DNA of 64,000 nucleotides from Temperatibacter sp965603205 (GCA_965603205.1 CBFDCC010000007.1:62001-126000), one strand, 5' to 3'; positions 32,805-41,932 are shown, counted from the stretch's first letter. Program-made: numbers and translations. Notes: generated by a model not told the origin, from the sequence alone.

Positions 32805-34217
32805 CTATGCGATTGCTGCTAGATCAGCAGGTAATGGCTCTTGCAGCGCAGCGGCGCGACGCACAACATCACCGATTAAGATAAGCGCTGGGCTTTTAAC
32901 CTTATATTGTTCAGCCGTTGTCGGTAGATCGCACAGGTTGGTGTATAGTTGACGCTCATCTGTGCGCGTACCATTTTCAATGATGGCTACTGGGGTGTGG
33001 GGGTTCAGTCCTCCCTCAATAAGGCCAGAGGATATATCGGACGCTGCATTTAACCCCATATAAACAGCAAGCGTGCGTCCAGCGCCAGCTAGACCTGCCC
33101 AGTGTTGTGTGTTGCCATCAGCTAGACGGCCAGTGACTAATGTCACAGCAGATGAATAATCACGGTCGGTTAGTGGTATTTGTGTTGACGCGGCGATGCC
33201 TGAAAGAGCTGTGATGCCAGGGATGACTTCTGTATTGATACCAGCCTCACGTAGTGCGCCCAGTTCTTCACCAGCACGGGCAAATAACATTGGATCGCCA
33301 CCTTTTAAGCGTACAACACGTTTGCCGCGTCTAGCGTTGCTTACAATAACTTGATGAATGTGATCTTGGCCCTTGCCGTGATCACCTTCTTTTTTGCCAA
33401 CAAAAATCAGTTCTGCATCGCGGCGACCAAGGGTTAGGACTTCACGGCTAACCAGATTGTCATAAACAATCACATCGGCTTGCTGCATTGCGCGGTGTGC
33501 CTTGATAGTGAGTAGGTCAGGGTCGCCGGGGCCAGCGCCCACAAGTTGAACGAGGCCCTGCGCGGTGTGTGTGTTGTTGGTGGCAAGTGTTAGCAATTTA
33601 TTTTCCATCTCATTTTTGTTAAGGCCGTTAAAGTCGTCAGCGCGGTCAAAGATACGATCCCAATATTCACGGCGCTGCGTGCTATTGGTAATAAGTGCCG
33701 TCACTTGACTTCGCACATCGCCCGCGGCTTCAGCGAGGGTGCCGAGTGACGGGGGGAGAATTTTCTCGAGTGCTGCGCGAATGCGGCGAATGAAAACGGG
33801 CGCTTTACCGCCGGAAGAGAAGGCTAAGCTAATAGGGCCGCGTGAAATTTGGGCAGGTGTTATAAAGTCTGACAAATGTTGTTTGTCCACAACATTCACT
33901 GGGACACCTTTTATCTGCGCCCAAGTTGCCACATGTTCTTCGGCGAGTGGATCAGATAGTGATACATAAACAAGCGTTTTCTTGGATAGATCGCTTTCAT
34001 TAAAGTTGCGGTCATGGACGGTAATATTCACCGCAGCTTCTTGACTGCGGAAAATGCCAGCGCCGTCTAAGGCTGCGCGCGCACCTGCGTCGACAACTGT
34101 GATGCGAGCCTTTGATTCTAACAGCAGATTAACTTTGGCCATCGCGGCAGCGTTCGATCCGACAATAAGAATATGCTGGTTCTTTGGTGTTAAAAAAATT
34201 GGAATTGATGATGACAT
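32805..34217 (-). CDS. cysG: Siroheme synthase (fused uroporphyrinogen methylase/dehydrogenase-chelatase)
   Basis: The 470-residue protein joins two domains. The N-terminal ~210 residues form the precorrin-2 dehydrogenase/ferrochelatase part (HILIVGSNAAAMAKVNLLLE, GPISLAFSSGGKAPVFIRRIRAALE). The C-terminal ~250 form the SAM-uroporphyrinogen III methyltransferase (VQLVGAGPGDPDLLTIKAHRAM, YDNLVSREVL, VRLKGGDPMLFARAGEE, EVIPGITALSGIAA). It makes the siroheme needed by CysI and heads the operon cysG-DUF2849-cysI-DUF934-cysH. Confidence 0.95.
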   Translation of the reverse strand: MSSSIPIFLTPKNQHILIVGSNAAAMAKVNLLLESKARITVVDAGARAALDGAGIFRSQEAAVNITVHDRNFNESDLSKKTLVYVSLSDPLAEEHVATWAQIKGVPVNVVDKQHLSDFITPAQISRGPISLAFSSGGKAPVFIRRIRAALEKILPPSLGTLAEAAGDVRSQVTALITNSTQRREYWDRIFDRADDFNGLNKNEMENKLLTLATNNTHTAQGLVQLVGAGPGDPDLLTIKAHRAMQQADVIVYDNLVSREVLTLGRRDAELIFVGKKEGDHGKGQDHIHQVIVSNARRGKRVVRLKGGDPMLFARAGEELGALREAGINTEVIPGITALSGIAASTQIPLTDRDYSSAVTLVTGRLADGNTQHWAGLAGAGRTLAVYMGLNAASDISSGLIEGGLNPHTPVAIIENGTRTDERQLYTNLCDLPTTAEQYKVKSPALILIGDVVRRAAALQEPLPADLAAIA

Positions 34218-34496
34218 TGTAACGCTCCAATCTACTGTCCAACCTATTGGCCTATATGCGGGTCAAAATTCAGACTTTTTATGATTAAGTTTTTCTTTCC
34301 TGAATAGTAATATAAAGAAATTGACAATCTTGCTCAAACGAGAAGAATTTGCGACACTGAAAAGGAAATCTAATTCTAATTAAAGTATATTTATTACATT
34401 TAAATGGAATAATAATTCATATTTAATATTTATAAATACTAATTATTCTAATAAAGTTACTATATAGGAATATTATTTCTAGTAAAATATGCATAA
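34218..34496. other. A+T-rich intergenic region upstream of cysG
   Basis: About 280 bases with no gene I can support. It should hold the promoter of the cys operon (on the minus strand TTGACC appears near 34265), but no convincing -10 pair or riboswitch fold is visible. The half nearer 34500 is extremely A+T-rich. Confidence 0.4.
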
Positions 34497-34528
34497 GAAA
34501 AAACCGCCAAGTGTTAACTTGACGGTTT
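34497..34528 (-). terminator. Rho-independent terminator of prolyl oligopeptidase gene
   Basis: Read on the minus strand, AAACCGTCAAG-TTAACA-CTTGGCGGTTT is followed by further T. The single non-Watson-Crick pair is a G-U wobble on this strand but a C-A mismatch on the other, which gives the direction. Confidence 0.75.
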
Positions 34529-34561
34529 AGATTATCTTACTAGATTTCTATAAAATTATGA

Positions 34562-37150
34562 TCAGTCTTTTAGTTTCTGCAATGCGTAAATAATTTGCAT
34601 GGCATCGCTATAGGCGCGTTGCTTGAGATTAGCAGCGGCCGAGTGTCCACCCTCTGTATTTTCATAATAGATAACAGGATGGCCCATATCTGCCATCTTG
34701 GCTGTCATCTTGCGGGCGTGTCCTGGGTGAACGCGATCATCCTTTGTTGAGGTATAAAAGAATATCTCTGGATAGGCCGTGTCAGCGTGCACATTTTGAT
34801 AGGGTGAGTATTTCAAGATATAGGCGCGCTCGCTAGCAATGTCAGGGTTGCCATATTCGCCCATCCATGAGGCACCAGCCAGTAGCTTGTGGTATCGCAT
34901 CATATCAAGCAGTGGTACGGCGCAGATCACGGCATTAAATAGGTCAGGGCGCTGTGTGAACATTGCCCCCATCAACAAGCCGCCGTTAGAGCCACCGCGT
35001 ATACCAAGATGGCGCGGCGAGGTCAGACCTGTGGTGATGATATCCTCAGCTACTGCGATAAAGTCATCATAGGCACCTTGACGCTTTTCCTTTAGAACAG
35101 ATTGGTGCCAGCTTGGGCCGTATTCACCACCGCCACGGATATTAGCGATCACATAAGCGCCGCCTTCTTCTAACCATAGCTGACCAGTGCCTAATAAATA
35201 GCTTGGAGTAATGGATACTTCAAAGCCGCCATAGCCATAAAGCAAGGTCGGTGTTTTACCGTCCATGATGGTGTCTTTGTGGCGCACAACGAAATAGGGA
35301 ATGCTTGTACCGTCTTTTGAGATAGCAAACTTCTGCTCTGTCACTAGATTGCTACTGTCGAAACGATCAGGTAGCGATGCAACGATGTTTAGATCACCAG
35401 CTTTGTTGAGGTGATAGAGCGTATCTGGCTGTATGAAGCTTTCAAAATTAATGAAGGCATCATCGCTTTCCTCGTCTACACTAACAATGCTGACTTTACC
35501 ATTTTCGGGTAAGGGTATTTCATTGCTAGTCCATGCATCATCCTCTGACGAGATAGCGACAAGCTTACCCTTAACATCATCAAGAACAGTGATGAGGATA
35601 CGGTCAGCGCCGATTTTGATCTCGTCAATGGCGGTTGTTGATGTTGGGGCATATAATGTTGTCAGGCTATTAGAAGCAGTATCAGCTAGTAGATCAGATA
35701 CTTTAATCGCGACTAGACTACCTGTTGTGACAAATTTATCGCCGGTCGCCCAGTCTGCGCGCATTTGCAGGATCATCCAGTCTCTAAAGAAACCTTGATG
35801 TTGAATTTCCAGTGGCAAGTCTAACTTTTTCATCTTGCCGCGCTGCATTAGATGAATAATCTCGGTAAAGAAGTCAGGGCCTTGGATAACGCCAGCGTAG
35901 ACACCATCACTGCGGTGACTGGCAATCGGTACAACAAAGGTATGATCAGCAGGTGCTTCAAATAATAATTTAGATGTGTTTAGGGGTGCGCCGCGCTTCC
36001 ATAGTCTCACTTGGCGTGGATATCCACTTGTATTCATGGTGCCTTCGCCGAAGTCCGTGGCGATTAACAGGCTGTTACGCGCAGCCCAAGCAACCCATTG
36101 TTTGCTCTCTGGTGAATTAAAACCATTTTTTACCCACTCTTTGCGGTAGACATTATATTCACGCTGTACAACTGCATCGCCTCCACCACGGCTAAGACTA
36201 ACAAGGCATAGGTTTGGATTAAAACTACAATCACGATCCTTATAGACCCAGTTTTCGCCTTCATCGGCCGCGAGCTTATCAAAATCTAGAATGGTTTCCC
36301 AGTTGTCCATATTAGCTGTGTAATCACCCAGCGCCGACCTGCGCCACAGTCCGCGCTCATTAGTCTCGTCCTGCCAAATATTGTGCACATCACCACCCTG
36401 CATACGACCATAAGCTATTTTGTCGCTAGCATTATAAACAGCGAGTGATTTATTCATAAGACCCTCAAAGCGAGGATCATCAGCAAGGCGTTGTTTACTA
36501 TCAGCATTTTGTTCGTTAACCCATGCTAGCGCTCTGTCGCCTTCAACGTCTTCTAACCATAGGTAAGGATCAACATCAGGGTCAGATGGCGTCTTGTCAC
36601 CACTTGGGCGCGGGCGTAGCTCAGCAGATAAATCTTCAATGACTGCATCAATGGCATCATTGGCATTAGGTGTCTCACTTTGTTGCATGACGCTACTGTC
36701 TTCCTCAATATATGGCTCTGGCTCAATATACGGTTCTGGCTCTATATATGGTTCTGGTTCAACAGCTGCTGGCTCAGATTCATTTTCTTCAGTATCGTCT
36801 GATGTAGTAGGCTCTGCCATTGCATCTTCGCTCATGCTGGTTGTGGGCATTTCTTCTGCAATTTTATTTGTGACTTCTTCTGTGACTTCTTCTGTGGCTT
36901 CTTCTGTCGCGACATCACTATCATCTTCATCTACAGTATCTTCAGTAGATTCCGCATATGAAGAGGGCGCATTAGATACATCCACCTCAGTAGGTGCAAC
37001 ACTCGCTGTTTCAACTGGCGCGTCTTTAGCAGCCTCAGTTTGATATCGGTTATATTGCTCGTTGAGCGGGCCGTTAAAAAAACTATAGGTGCCAAGGCCA
37101 ATGCCGACTGCAACAAGACTAACAACTATATTTGTATTTATATCGCTCAA
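34562..37150 (-). CDS. Membrane-anchored prolyl oligopeptidase (S9A) with acidic repeat linker
   Basis: I start at a TTG (37150), because AGGAG lies six bases upstream; the ATG at 37165 has no Shine-Dalgarno. A single hydrophobic helix (NIVVSLVAVGIGLGTYSFF) is followed by a ~150-residue linker rich in Glu, Thr and Ser with three tandem EPEPYI units. The peptidase begins at DPYLWLEDVEGDRALAWV, the S9A opening. The beta-propeller follows, then the hydrolase domain with Ser in GGSNGGLLMGAM, Asp in TKDDRVHPGHA and His in GGHSAAANLK. The anchor and linker would hold the enzyme in the periplasm facing peptide substrates. Normal S9A enzymes are ~700 residues, so the tether is the extra part. Confidence 0.9.
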   Translation of the reverse strand: MSDINTNIVVSLVAVGIGLGTYSFFNGPLNEQYNRYQTEAAKDAPVETASVAPTEVDVSNAPSSYAESTEDTVDEDDSDVATEEATEEVTEEVTNKIAEEMPTTSMSEDAMAEPTTSDDTEENESEPAAVEPEPYIEPEPYIEPEPYIEEDSSVMQQSETPNANDAIDAVIEDLSAELRPRPSGDKTPSDPDVDPYLWLEDVEGDRALAWVNEQNADSKQRLADDPRFEGLMNKSLAVYNASDKIAYGRMQGGDVHNIWQDETNERGLWRRSALGDYTANMDNWETILDFDKLAADEGENWVYKDRDCSFNPNLCLVSLSRGGGDAVVQREYNVYRKEWVKNGFNSPESKQWVAWAARNSLLIATDFGEGTMNTSGYPRQVRLWKRGAPLNTSKLLFEAPADHTFVVPIASHRSDGVYAGVIQGPDFFTEIIHLMQRGKMKKLDLPLEIQHQGFFRDWMILQMRADWATGDKFVTTGSLVAIKVSDLLADTASNSLTTLYAPTSTTAIDEIKIGADRILITVLDDVKGKLVAISSEDDAWTSNEIPLPENGKVSIVSVDEESDDAFINFESFIQPDTLYHLNKAGDLNIVASLPDRFDSSNLVTEQKFAISKDGTSIPYFVVRHKDTIMDGKTPTLLYGYGGFEVSITPSYLLGTGQLWLEEGGAYVIANIRGGGEYGPSWHQSVLKEKRQGAYDDFIAVAEDIITTGLTSPRHLGIRGGSNGGLLMGAMFTQRPDLFNAVICAVPLLDMMRYHKLLAGASWMGEYGNPDIASERAYILKYSPYQNVHADTAYPEIFFYTSTKDDRVHPGHARKMTAKMADMGHPVIYYENTEGGHSAAANLKQRAYSDAMQIIYALQKLKD
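36707..36762. repeat. 18-bp in-frame tandem repeat (EPEPYI x3)
   Basis: Three near-identical 18-base units (TC-A/T-ATATA-T/C-GG-CTCTGG-type) encode three copies of the hexapeptide EPEPYI in the linker of the oligopeptidase. Copy number could vary between strains. Confidence 0.8.
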
Positions 37151-37198
37151 TGGTCTCTCCTGCATGGCCTATGGTTCATGCTGTTTTTAATCAATATT

Positions 37199-37969
37199 CT
37201 AAAAATTATCTTTTAATTCGCGTGTTCTAGCGAAGATGTCAACAGTATCCGCACCTAACATATCTAAAGTTATTTGCAAACTTGATGCCTCTGGGCGTAA
37301 AAATGGGTTTGTACGTTTTTCCATTAATAGCGTTGAAGGCACAGTAGGCAAGCCTTTACTGCGTAGATCAGCCACCTGTTTTATACGGTCAATAAGGGCT
37401 GTGTTCTTTGGCTCAACTGTAATAGCAAACTCACCGTTACTGGTAGTATATTCATGGGCACAGTAGATTAATGTCTCATCAGGCAATGCCATTAGCTTTT
37501 GCAAACTGATCCACATCATTGCAGGTGTACCCTCAAACAAGCGACCACATCCCATAGAAAACATGGTGTCGCCGCAAAAGAGCGCTTGCTCTGCGCCAAA
37601 ATAATATGCGTTATGACCTGTGGTATGGCCGGGTACATCAATGACTTGGGCCTGTGATGTACCTATGGATACTATATCGCCCTCGACTACGCATTTATCA
37701 ATGCCAGGAATGCGGTGTTCATCGGCCTTAGGGCCAATAATGGTGCAGTTATATGCCCGTTTAAGGTCAAGATTGGCGGCTGTGTGGTCATTATGGTGAT
37801 GCGTATTTAATATGTGGCTTAATTGCCAGCCGCGCTTGGATAGTTCAGCAGCGATCACATCTGTTGTTGTTGGATCAACAACTGCAGTTTCCCCGCTGGC
37901 ATGGTCATGCAGCAAGTAATTATAATTTTGGAGCATATTCTCCATGTCTATCTGGACGATTTCCAGCAT
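37199..37969 (-). CDS. gloB: Hydroxyacylglutathione hydrolase (glyoxalase II)
   Basis: The enzyme hydrolyses S-D-lactoylglutathione in methylglyoxal detoxification. I use the second Met (37969), because GAGGA stands six bases before it and none fits the ATG at 37975. The metal-binding sequence THHHNDHTAANL (about residue 55) is that of the MBL glyoxalase II family. DVPGHTTGHNAYYF, FCGDTMFSMGCGRLFEGT and YCAHEYTTSNGEFA provide the other ligands and the family signature. About 256 residues is normal. It lies 48 bases upstream of the oligopeptidase start, on the same strand. Confidence 0.95.
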   Translation of the reverse strand: MLEIVQIDMENMLQNYNYLLHDHASGETAVVDPTTTDVIAAELSKRGWQLSHILNTHHHNDHTAANLDLKRAYNCTIIGPKADEHRIPGIDKCVVEGDIVSIGTSQAQVIDVPGHTTGHNAYYFGAEQALFCGDTMFSMGCGRLFEGTPAMMWISLQKLMALPDETLIYCAHEYTTSNGEFAITVEPKNTALIDRIKQVADLRSKGLPTVPSTLLMEKRTNPFLRPEASSLQITLDMLGADTVDIFARTRELKDNF

Positions 37970-38117
37970 GAACATTCCTCAATCTATATGGTTCAAATCT
38001 AACGATAGCACTATAATCATACCTTTATAGAAAAGGCTATAGCGGCAAATAAATTATCCCGCTTGTAACTTGCAAAATATCATGGTTTTATCTCAACAAT
38101 CAAATAAGGGTATTATC

Positions 38118-39836
38118 ATGAATAAAATTGGTCTTTTCATCATCGTCGTTTTTTCTGCTTGGATTATATATGGCTCAACCGAATTTAATGATCGGCTGAA
38201 CAAACAAGATACATTTTATGATGTGCTTATTACAGGTGGTGAGGTTATCGACGGTACGGGCAACGCGCCTGTCCGCACTGATGTCGCGATGATTGATGAC
38301 CGCATTGTCGCTATTGGTGATCTGTCACGGGCAAAGGCTCATACCGTAATTGACGCGACAGGCAAGGTCGTAACCCCCGGTTTTATTAATATGCTCAGCT
38401 GGGCGGTTGAGAGCTTGGTTACAGATGGTCGCGGGCTATCGGATGTGGTGCAGGGTGTGACATTAGAGGTTTTTGGTGAAGGTATGTCTATGGGGCCATT
38501 AACGCCGACAAGCAAAATTGATGCGCAAAAAGACATGGATAAATCACCTAATCCTGTCCAAATTGAATGGACATCGCTGGGTGAATATTTAGAATTTCTT
38601 GAGACTAAGGGGGTTTCCCCCAATGTGGCCTCGTTTGTTGGTGCGACGACTGTTCGTATTAACGCTGTTGGCTATGATAACCGCGAACCAACTGCTGATG
38701 AGCTAACTTTCATGAAAAATCAAGTGGCTGAGGCCATGCAGGAAGGCGCGATGGGCGTGGGGTCATCATTGATATATGCCCCTGCTTTTTACGCTAAAAC
38801 GGATGAACTTATCGCGCTTAATAAGGTGGCTGCGGCATATGGTGGTATGTATATCACCCATATGCGTAATGAGGGTAATCAGCTTTTAGTGGCTTTTGAT
38901 GAGACGCTGACTATTGCGAAAGAGGCTGGCATTGCAGCGGAGGTTTATCATCTAAAAGCAGCGGGCAATGATAACTGGCCAAAGATGCAGCAATTATTCA
39001 CTAAATTAGAAGCTGCCAATGATAATGGACTGAAGATCACGGCGGATATGTATACATACCCTGCTGGCGCAACGGGATTAGACGCCGCTATGCCGCCTTG
39101 GGTGCAAGAAGGCGGACATGACGCTTGGGCTACGCGTCTTGGCGATCCAAAGATCAGAGCGCAAGTGATTGCTGAGATGAAAGTTTCGACCAATGATTGG
39201 GATAACCTATATCTAGCGGCGGGTGCAGATGGTGTTTTACTGCCATACTTTAAAAACCCTGCGCTAAAGCAATATACAGGTATGCGCCTAAGCGATGTGG
39301 CAGTGGCGCGCGGCACAAGCGTCGAAGATACTATCATTGATCTGGTGATCGCTGATGGTACACGCGTTGAGGCTATTTATTTCCTCATGTCCGATGAAAA
39401 CCTGGTGGCGAAGGTTAAGCAACCTTGGTTATCATTTGGTAGTGACGCTGGATCATACGATCCTGTTGAAGCGTCAAAGCATGGTGGCGCTCATCCTCGC
39501 GCTTACGGCAATTTCTCTCGGGTGCTGGCAAAATATGTACGCGATGAAAAGGTCATTAGTTTAGCAGAGGCTGTGCGTAAATTATCAGGTCTGCCAGCCA
39601 CTAATCTAAAGATCAAGGGCCGTGGCTTTATCAAAGAAGGCTATTACGGCGATGTATTGGTTTTTGACCCTAATGTGGTGCAGGATCATTCAACATTTGC
39701 CGACCCCCATAAGCTGTCTACGGGTATGAGCCATGTATTTATCAATGGTACGCAGGTATTAGCTGATGGTGTTCATACAGGCGCTACACCTGGTCGTGTG
39801 GTGCGTGGCCCCGGTTGGACTGGTTGGAAAGAGTAG
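38118..39836 (+). CDS. Amidohydrolase, D-aminoacylase-like, with altered metal site
   Basis: The start at 38118 is preceded by AAGGG and opens with a hydrophobic anchor (MNKIGLFIIVVFSAWIIYG), so the enzyme is periplasmic or membrane-tethered. The fold follows N-acyl-D-amino-acid deacylases: FYDVLITGGEVIDGTG, ATGKVVTPGFIN, MYITHMRNEG, and the C-terminal beta part IKGRGFIKEGYYGDVLVFDP. The His-x-His of the family (GFIDSHTHDD) is NMLSWA here, and the Cys of GNCG is replaced in VFGEGMSMGP. His in THMRNEG, His in YHLKAAG and Asp in FGSDAGSY are kept. Catalysis with a different metal arrangement, or loss of activity, must be considered. Substrate unknown. Confidence 0.82.
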   Translation: MNKIGLFIIVVFSAWIIYGSTEFNDRLNKQDTFYDVLITGGEVIDGTGNAPVRTDVAMIDDRIVAIGDLSRAKAHTVIDATGKVVTPGFINMLSWAVESLVTDGRGLSDVVQGVTLEVFGEGMSMGPLTPTSKIDAQKDMDKSPNPVQIEWTSLGEYLEFLETKGVSPNVASFVGATTVRINAVGYDNREPTADELTFMKNQVAEAMQEGAMGVGSSLIYAPAFYAKTDELIALNKVAAAYGGMYITHMRNEGNQLLVAFDETLTIAKEAGIAAEVYHLKAAGNDNWPKMQQLFTKLEAANDNGLKITADMYTYPAGATGLDAAMPPWVQEGGHDAWATRLGDPKIRAQVIAEMKVSTNDWDNLYLAAGADGVLLPYFKNPALKQYTGMRLSDVAVARGTSVEDTIIDLVIADGTRVEAIYFLMSDENLVAKVKQPWLSFGSDAGSYDPVEASKHGGAHPRAYGNFSRVLAKYVRDEKVISLAEAVRKLSGLPATNLKIKGRGFIKEGYYGDVLVFDPNVVQDHSTFADPHKLSTGMSHVFINGTQVLADGVHTGATPGRVVRGPGWTGWKE

Positions 39837-39934
39837 TGTCATAATTATTTAGTTTAAAAGATATATACATTACGTCTCTTTTTCTATAATTAGGTGGACC
39901 TATTCTATATTATAAAGTCAGCTATGGAGTTCTT

Positions 39935-40681
39935 ATGTTTATTAGTTTTGCCAAAAAAATATTAGTAACTACCTGTGTCGTCTTTTATGCATATTATGGG
40001 GCGTCGAGTGATGACAAGGTTAGTTTGGTATTCCTAACAGAGGATAATCCTCCTTATAATTCCCTAGATAAAAAAACTGGAGCCTTAACAGGTATTGCTG
40101 TGGATGCCATAAAAGAAATGATGAAACGATTAGATGCTGACTACACTATAGGCATAGTGCCATTTAATCGCGGCATGCTTCAGGTGCAATCAGAAAATAA
40201 CACATGCTTGTTTGTGATGAATAGAACCGAAGACCGAGAAAATAAATTCGCGTGGGTGGGTCCACTGTATACAGGTGGCTGGGCGTTTTTCAAGCGGGCT
40301 GGCAGCCCTATTAAAATTGAAAGCATGGCACCAGAAGCGTTAAATAAATATCAAATATTTGGGGGCACTGCGACAGCCCCAACTATATATGTTAGAAAAA
40401 AGGGCATTAAAGTCACGGGTGTAAAAACGGCTAAAGATAGTTTGAGACTTCTATATTTAAATAGAGGGGATTTGGTTTTAGGTGGCGTTACTGTATTGAA
40501 AATGCTGGCTACAGAGCAAAATTATCCTAAGCCTGAAATTGCCCATTATATATTTGAAACAGTATTGAGTATGGGGTGTTCAAAGCAAATGCCCAAAGAG
40601 CTTATTCAAAGAATGAATATGATTAATCTACAAATGACAGATTTTAAGAACAATCTGGTTGATAATTATAAGTCTAATTAA
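39935..40681 (+). CDS. Periplasmic solute-binding-like protein (SBP family 3), second copy
   Basis: The N-terminus is a signal-like hydrophobic stretch (ILVTTCVVFYAYYGASS). The mature part has VFLTEDNPPYNSLDKKTGALTGIAVDAIKEMMKRL and VPFNRGMLQVQ, the same layout as the 1095-1799 protein (PPY, G-x-x-T/S-G-I, R-A/G-M). Family length ~250 is met. There is no transporter gene beside it, as with the other copy. It ends 11 bases from the convergent gene at 40693. Ligand and role unknown. Confidence 0.7.
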   Translation: MFISFAKKILVTTCVVFYAYYGASSDDKVSLVFLTEDNPPYNSLDKKTGALTGIAVDAIKEMMKRLDADYTIGIVPFNRGMLQVQSENNTCLFVMNRTEDRENKFAWVGPLYTGGWAFFKRAGSPIKIESMAPEALNKYQIFGGTATAPTIYVRKKGIKVTGVKTAKDSLRLLYLNRGDLVLGGVTVLKMLATEQNYPKPEIAHYIFETVLSMGCSKQMPKELIQRMNMINLQMTDFKNNLVDNYKSN

Positions 40682-40692
40682 TCTCTTCAAAT

Positions 40693-41451
40693 CTAAACCC
40701 ACCAAGCGCCGACGCGCAGGCTGATCATACGGTCTTTGGCAAGCTCGCCGTAGGGGCAAATATTCCAAATCCATTTATCAATGGCATCTTTAGGCAGCAT
40801 ATAGGCTGGGACACTGTGATAAACAATTGTGCGGTTGCCCGTGTTTTCAATACGTTCAAAGTCGCTGATGACCAGTGCGGGGCAGTCGGTGGCTTTTAAT
40901 GCGTCGATATGGGCCTGTGTGAAGTTTTCCCATAGGGTCAATTCTTCGTCGTCATAATAGGACACTGATGTAAAAGGCAGCGCCACCTGTGACCATAGAT
41001 TACAGCTAATGATCAGGCCATAATCACCTTTTGGAATGGGGGCTAGCGTTGGCGGGTCTGGTAATTCGCCGACAGTATGAGCTTTAAATATTTTCAAATA
41101 CCCCGTGGCGTCGAACAATTCAAATTTTGTATGATTGAGCTTCTTGAGCGCACGTTTTGTACTAGGTAAATAAACAGCGTCAGCTAAAACTGTGCCACCA
41201 AAATGTTTGTCCAGTTCCTCTAATGGCACATCAAGGCACGGCCCTGCACCAATAAGCAAAATAGGTTTGTCATCAGGGGCATCTGCAATAGCATCAATGA
41301 TAATCTGTTTTGTCTTATCCAGATGTGGCTGCCAGTCTTTGCGGTTACGCTTATGGCGTCCCACAATGCCAACGGCTTCATAGGTTAGGCTCGCCTTGTT
41401 GGCACCTTCAACCGTCTCTGAAAATAGATAAGTGAATAACTCTTTTATCAT
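40693..41451 (-). CDS. Conserved-looking protein of unknown function, Rossmann-like
   Basis: The 252-residue soluble protein has a nucleotide-binding-type turn, PILLIGAGPCLDVPLEEL, followed by a beta strand VLADAVYLP as in SAM-dependent methyltransferases, and GDYGLIISCNLWSQVALPF at the place of motif IV. The C-terminal half is rich in Trp and Tyr (WIWNICPYGELAKD). I do not recognise the family; a class-I-like methyltransferase is a guess from the glycine loop. It lies 31 bases after hisI on the same strand, so it may share the hisI-folE transcript. Confidence 0.75.
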   Translation of the reverse strand: MIKELFTYLFSETVEGANKASLTYEAVGIVGRHKRNRKDWQPHLDKTKQIIIDAIADAPDDKPILLIGAGPCLDVPLEELDKHFGGTVLADAVYLPSTKRALKKLNHTKFELFDATGYLKIFKAHTVGELPDPPTLAPIPKGDYGLIISCNLWSQVALPFTSVSYYDDEELTLWENFTQAHIDALKATDCPALVISDFERIENTGNRTIVYHSVPAYMLPKDAIDKWIWNICPYGELAKDRMISLRVGAWWV

Positions 41452-41482
41452 CGTGTTTATTTAACCCTTGTTAGCAACGCAC

Positions 41483-41920
41483 CTATTTAACGAGCTTTTG
41501 CACTAAAGGGTAGGGTGTATTTGATGTTTTTGTCATCGCTTGATTTTTTAATGGCACCGAGCGGTAAAAACAGCTCTCATAGCCCACATGACAGCAACCG
41601 CCACCCGCTTGGGTAACGATCATCCACAAGGCGTCTTGATCACAGTCAGTGCGAAGGTCATGAACCGTTTGGATTTGGCCAGAGGTCGCACCCTTGTGCC
41701 ATAATTCGCCGCGTGATCTACTCCAGTAATGGGCTTCACCCGTCGCGATTGTCGCCTTAAGCGCGTCTGCGTTCATCCAAGCCTGCATCAGCACAGCTCC
41801 TGTGGCTGCGTCAGTCGCAACAACAGGCATTAGGCCTTGCTCGTTAAATTTTGGTGCAAAGGTTAAATCATGCTCAACATTTTGCTTATTGCCGTTTGGG
41901 GCAAAATTAATCTCACTCAT
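41483..41920 (-). CDS. hisI: Phosphoribosyl-AMP cyclohydrolase
   Basis: HisI opens the purine ring of PR-AMP in histidine synthesis. The family core is VLMQAWMNADALKATIATGEAHYWSRSRGELWHKG, then metal-binding Asp residues in RTDCDQDA and the zinc cysteines in GGGCCHVGYESCFYR. The 145-residue length is that of the single-domain form, without a fused HisE. The start is 12 bases after folE, the usual folE-hisI order of alphaproteobacteria. Confidence 0.95.
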   Translation of the reverse strand: MSEINFAPNGNKQNVEHDLTFAPKFNEQGLMPVVATDAATGAVLMQAWMNADALKATIATGEAHYWSRSRGELWHKGATSGQIQTVHDLRTDCDQDALWMIVTQAGGGCCHVGYESCFYRSVPLKNQAMTKTSNTPYPLVQKLVK

Positions 41921-41932
41921 GGTGATTTCCTA

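Noticed and set aside
32805..34217. Riboswitch (cobalamin or SAM) upstream of cysG
   Set aside because: The upstream A+T-rich gap shows no conserved box or paired core.
36594..37043. 149-residue open frame on the plus strand, Ser-rich
   Set aside because: It is the antisense of the acidic linker of the prolyl oligopeptidase; the low-complexity composition mirrors the Glu/Asp codons, and there is no start signal.
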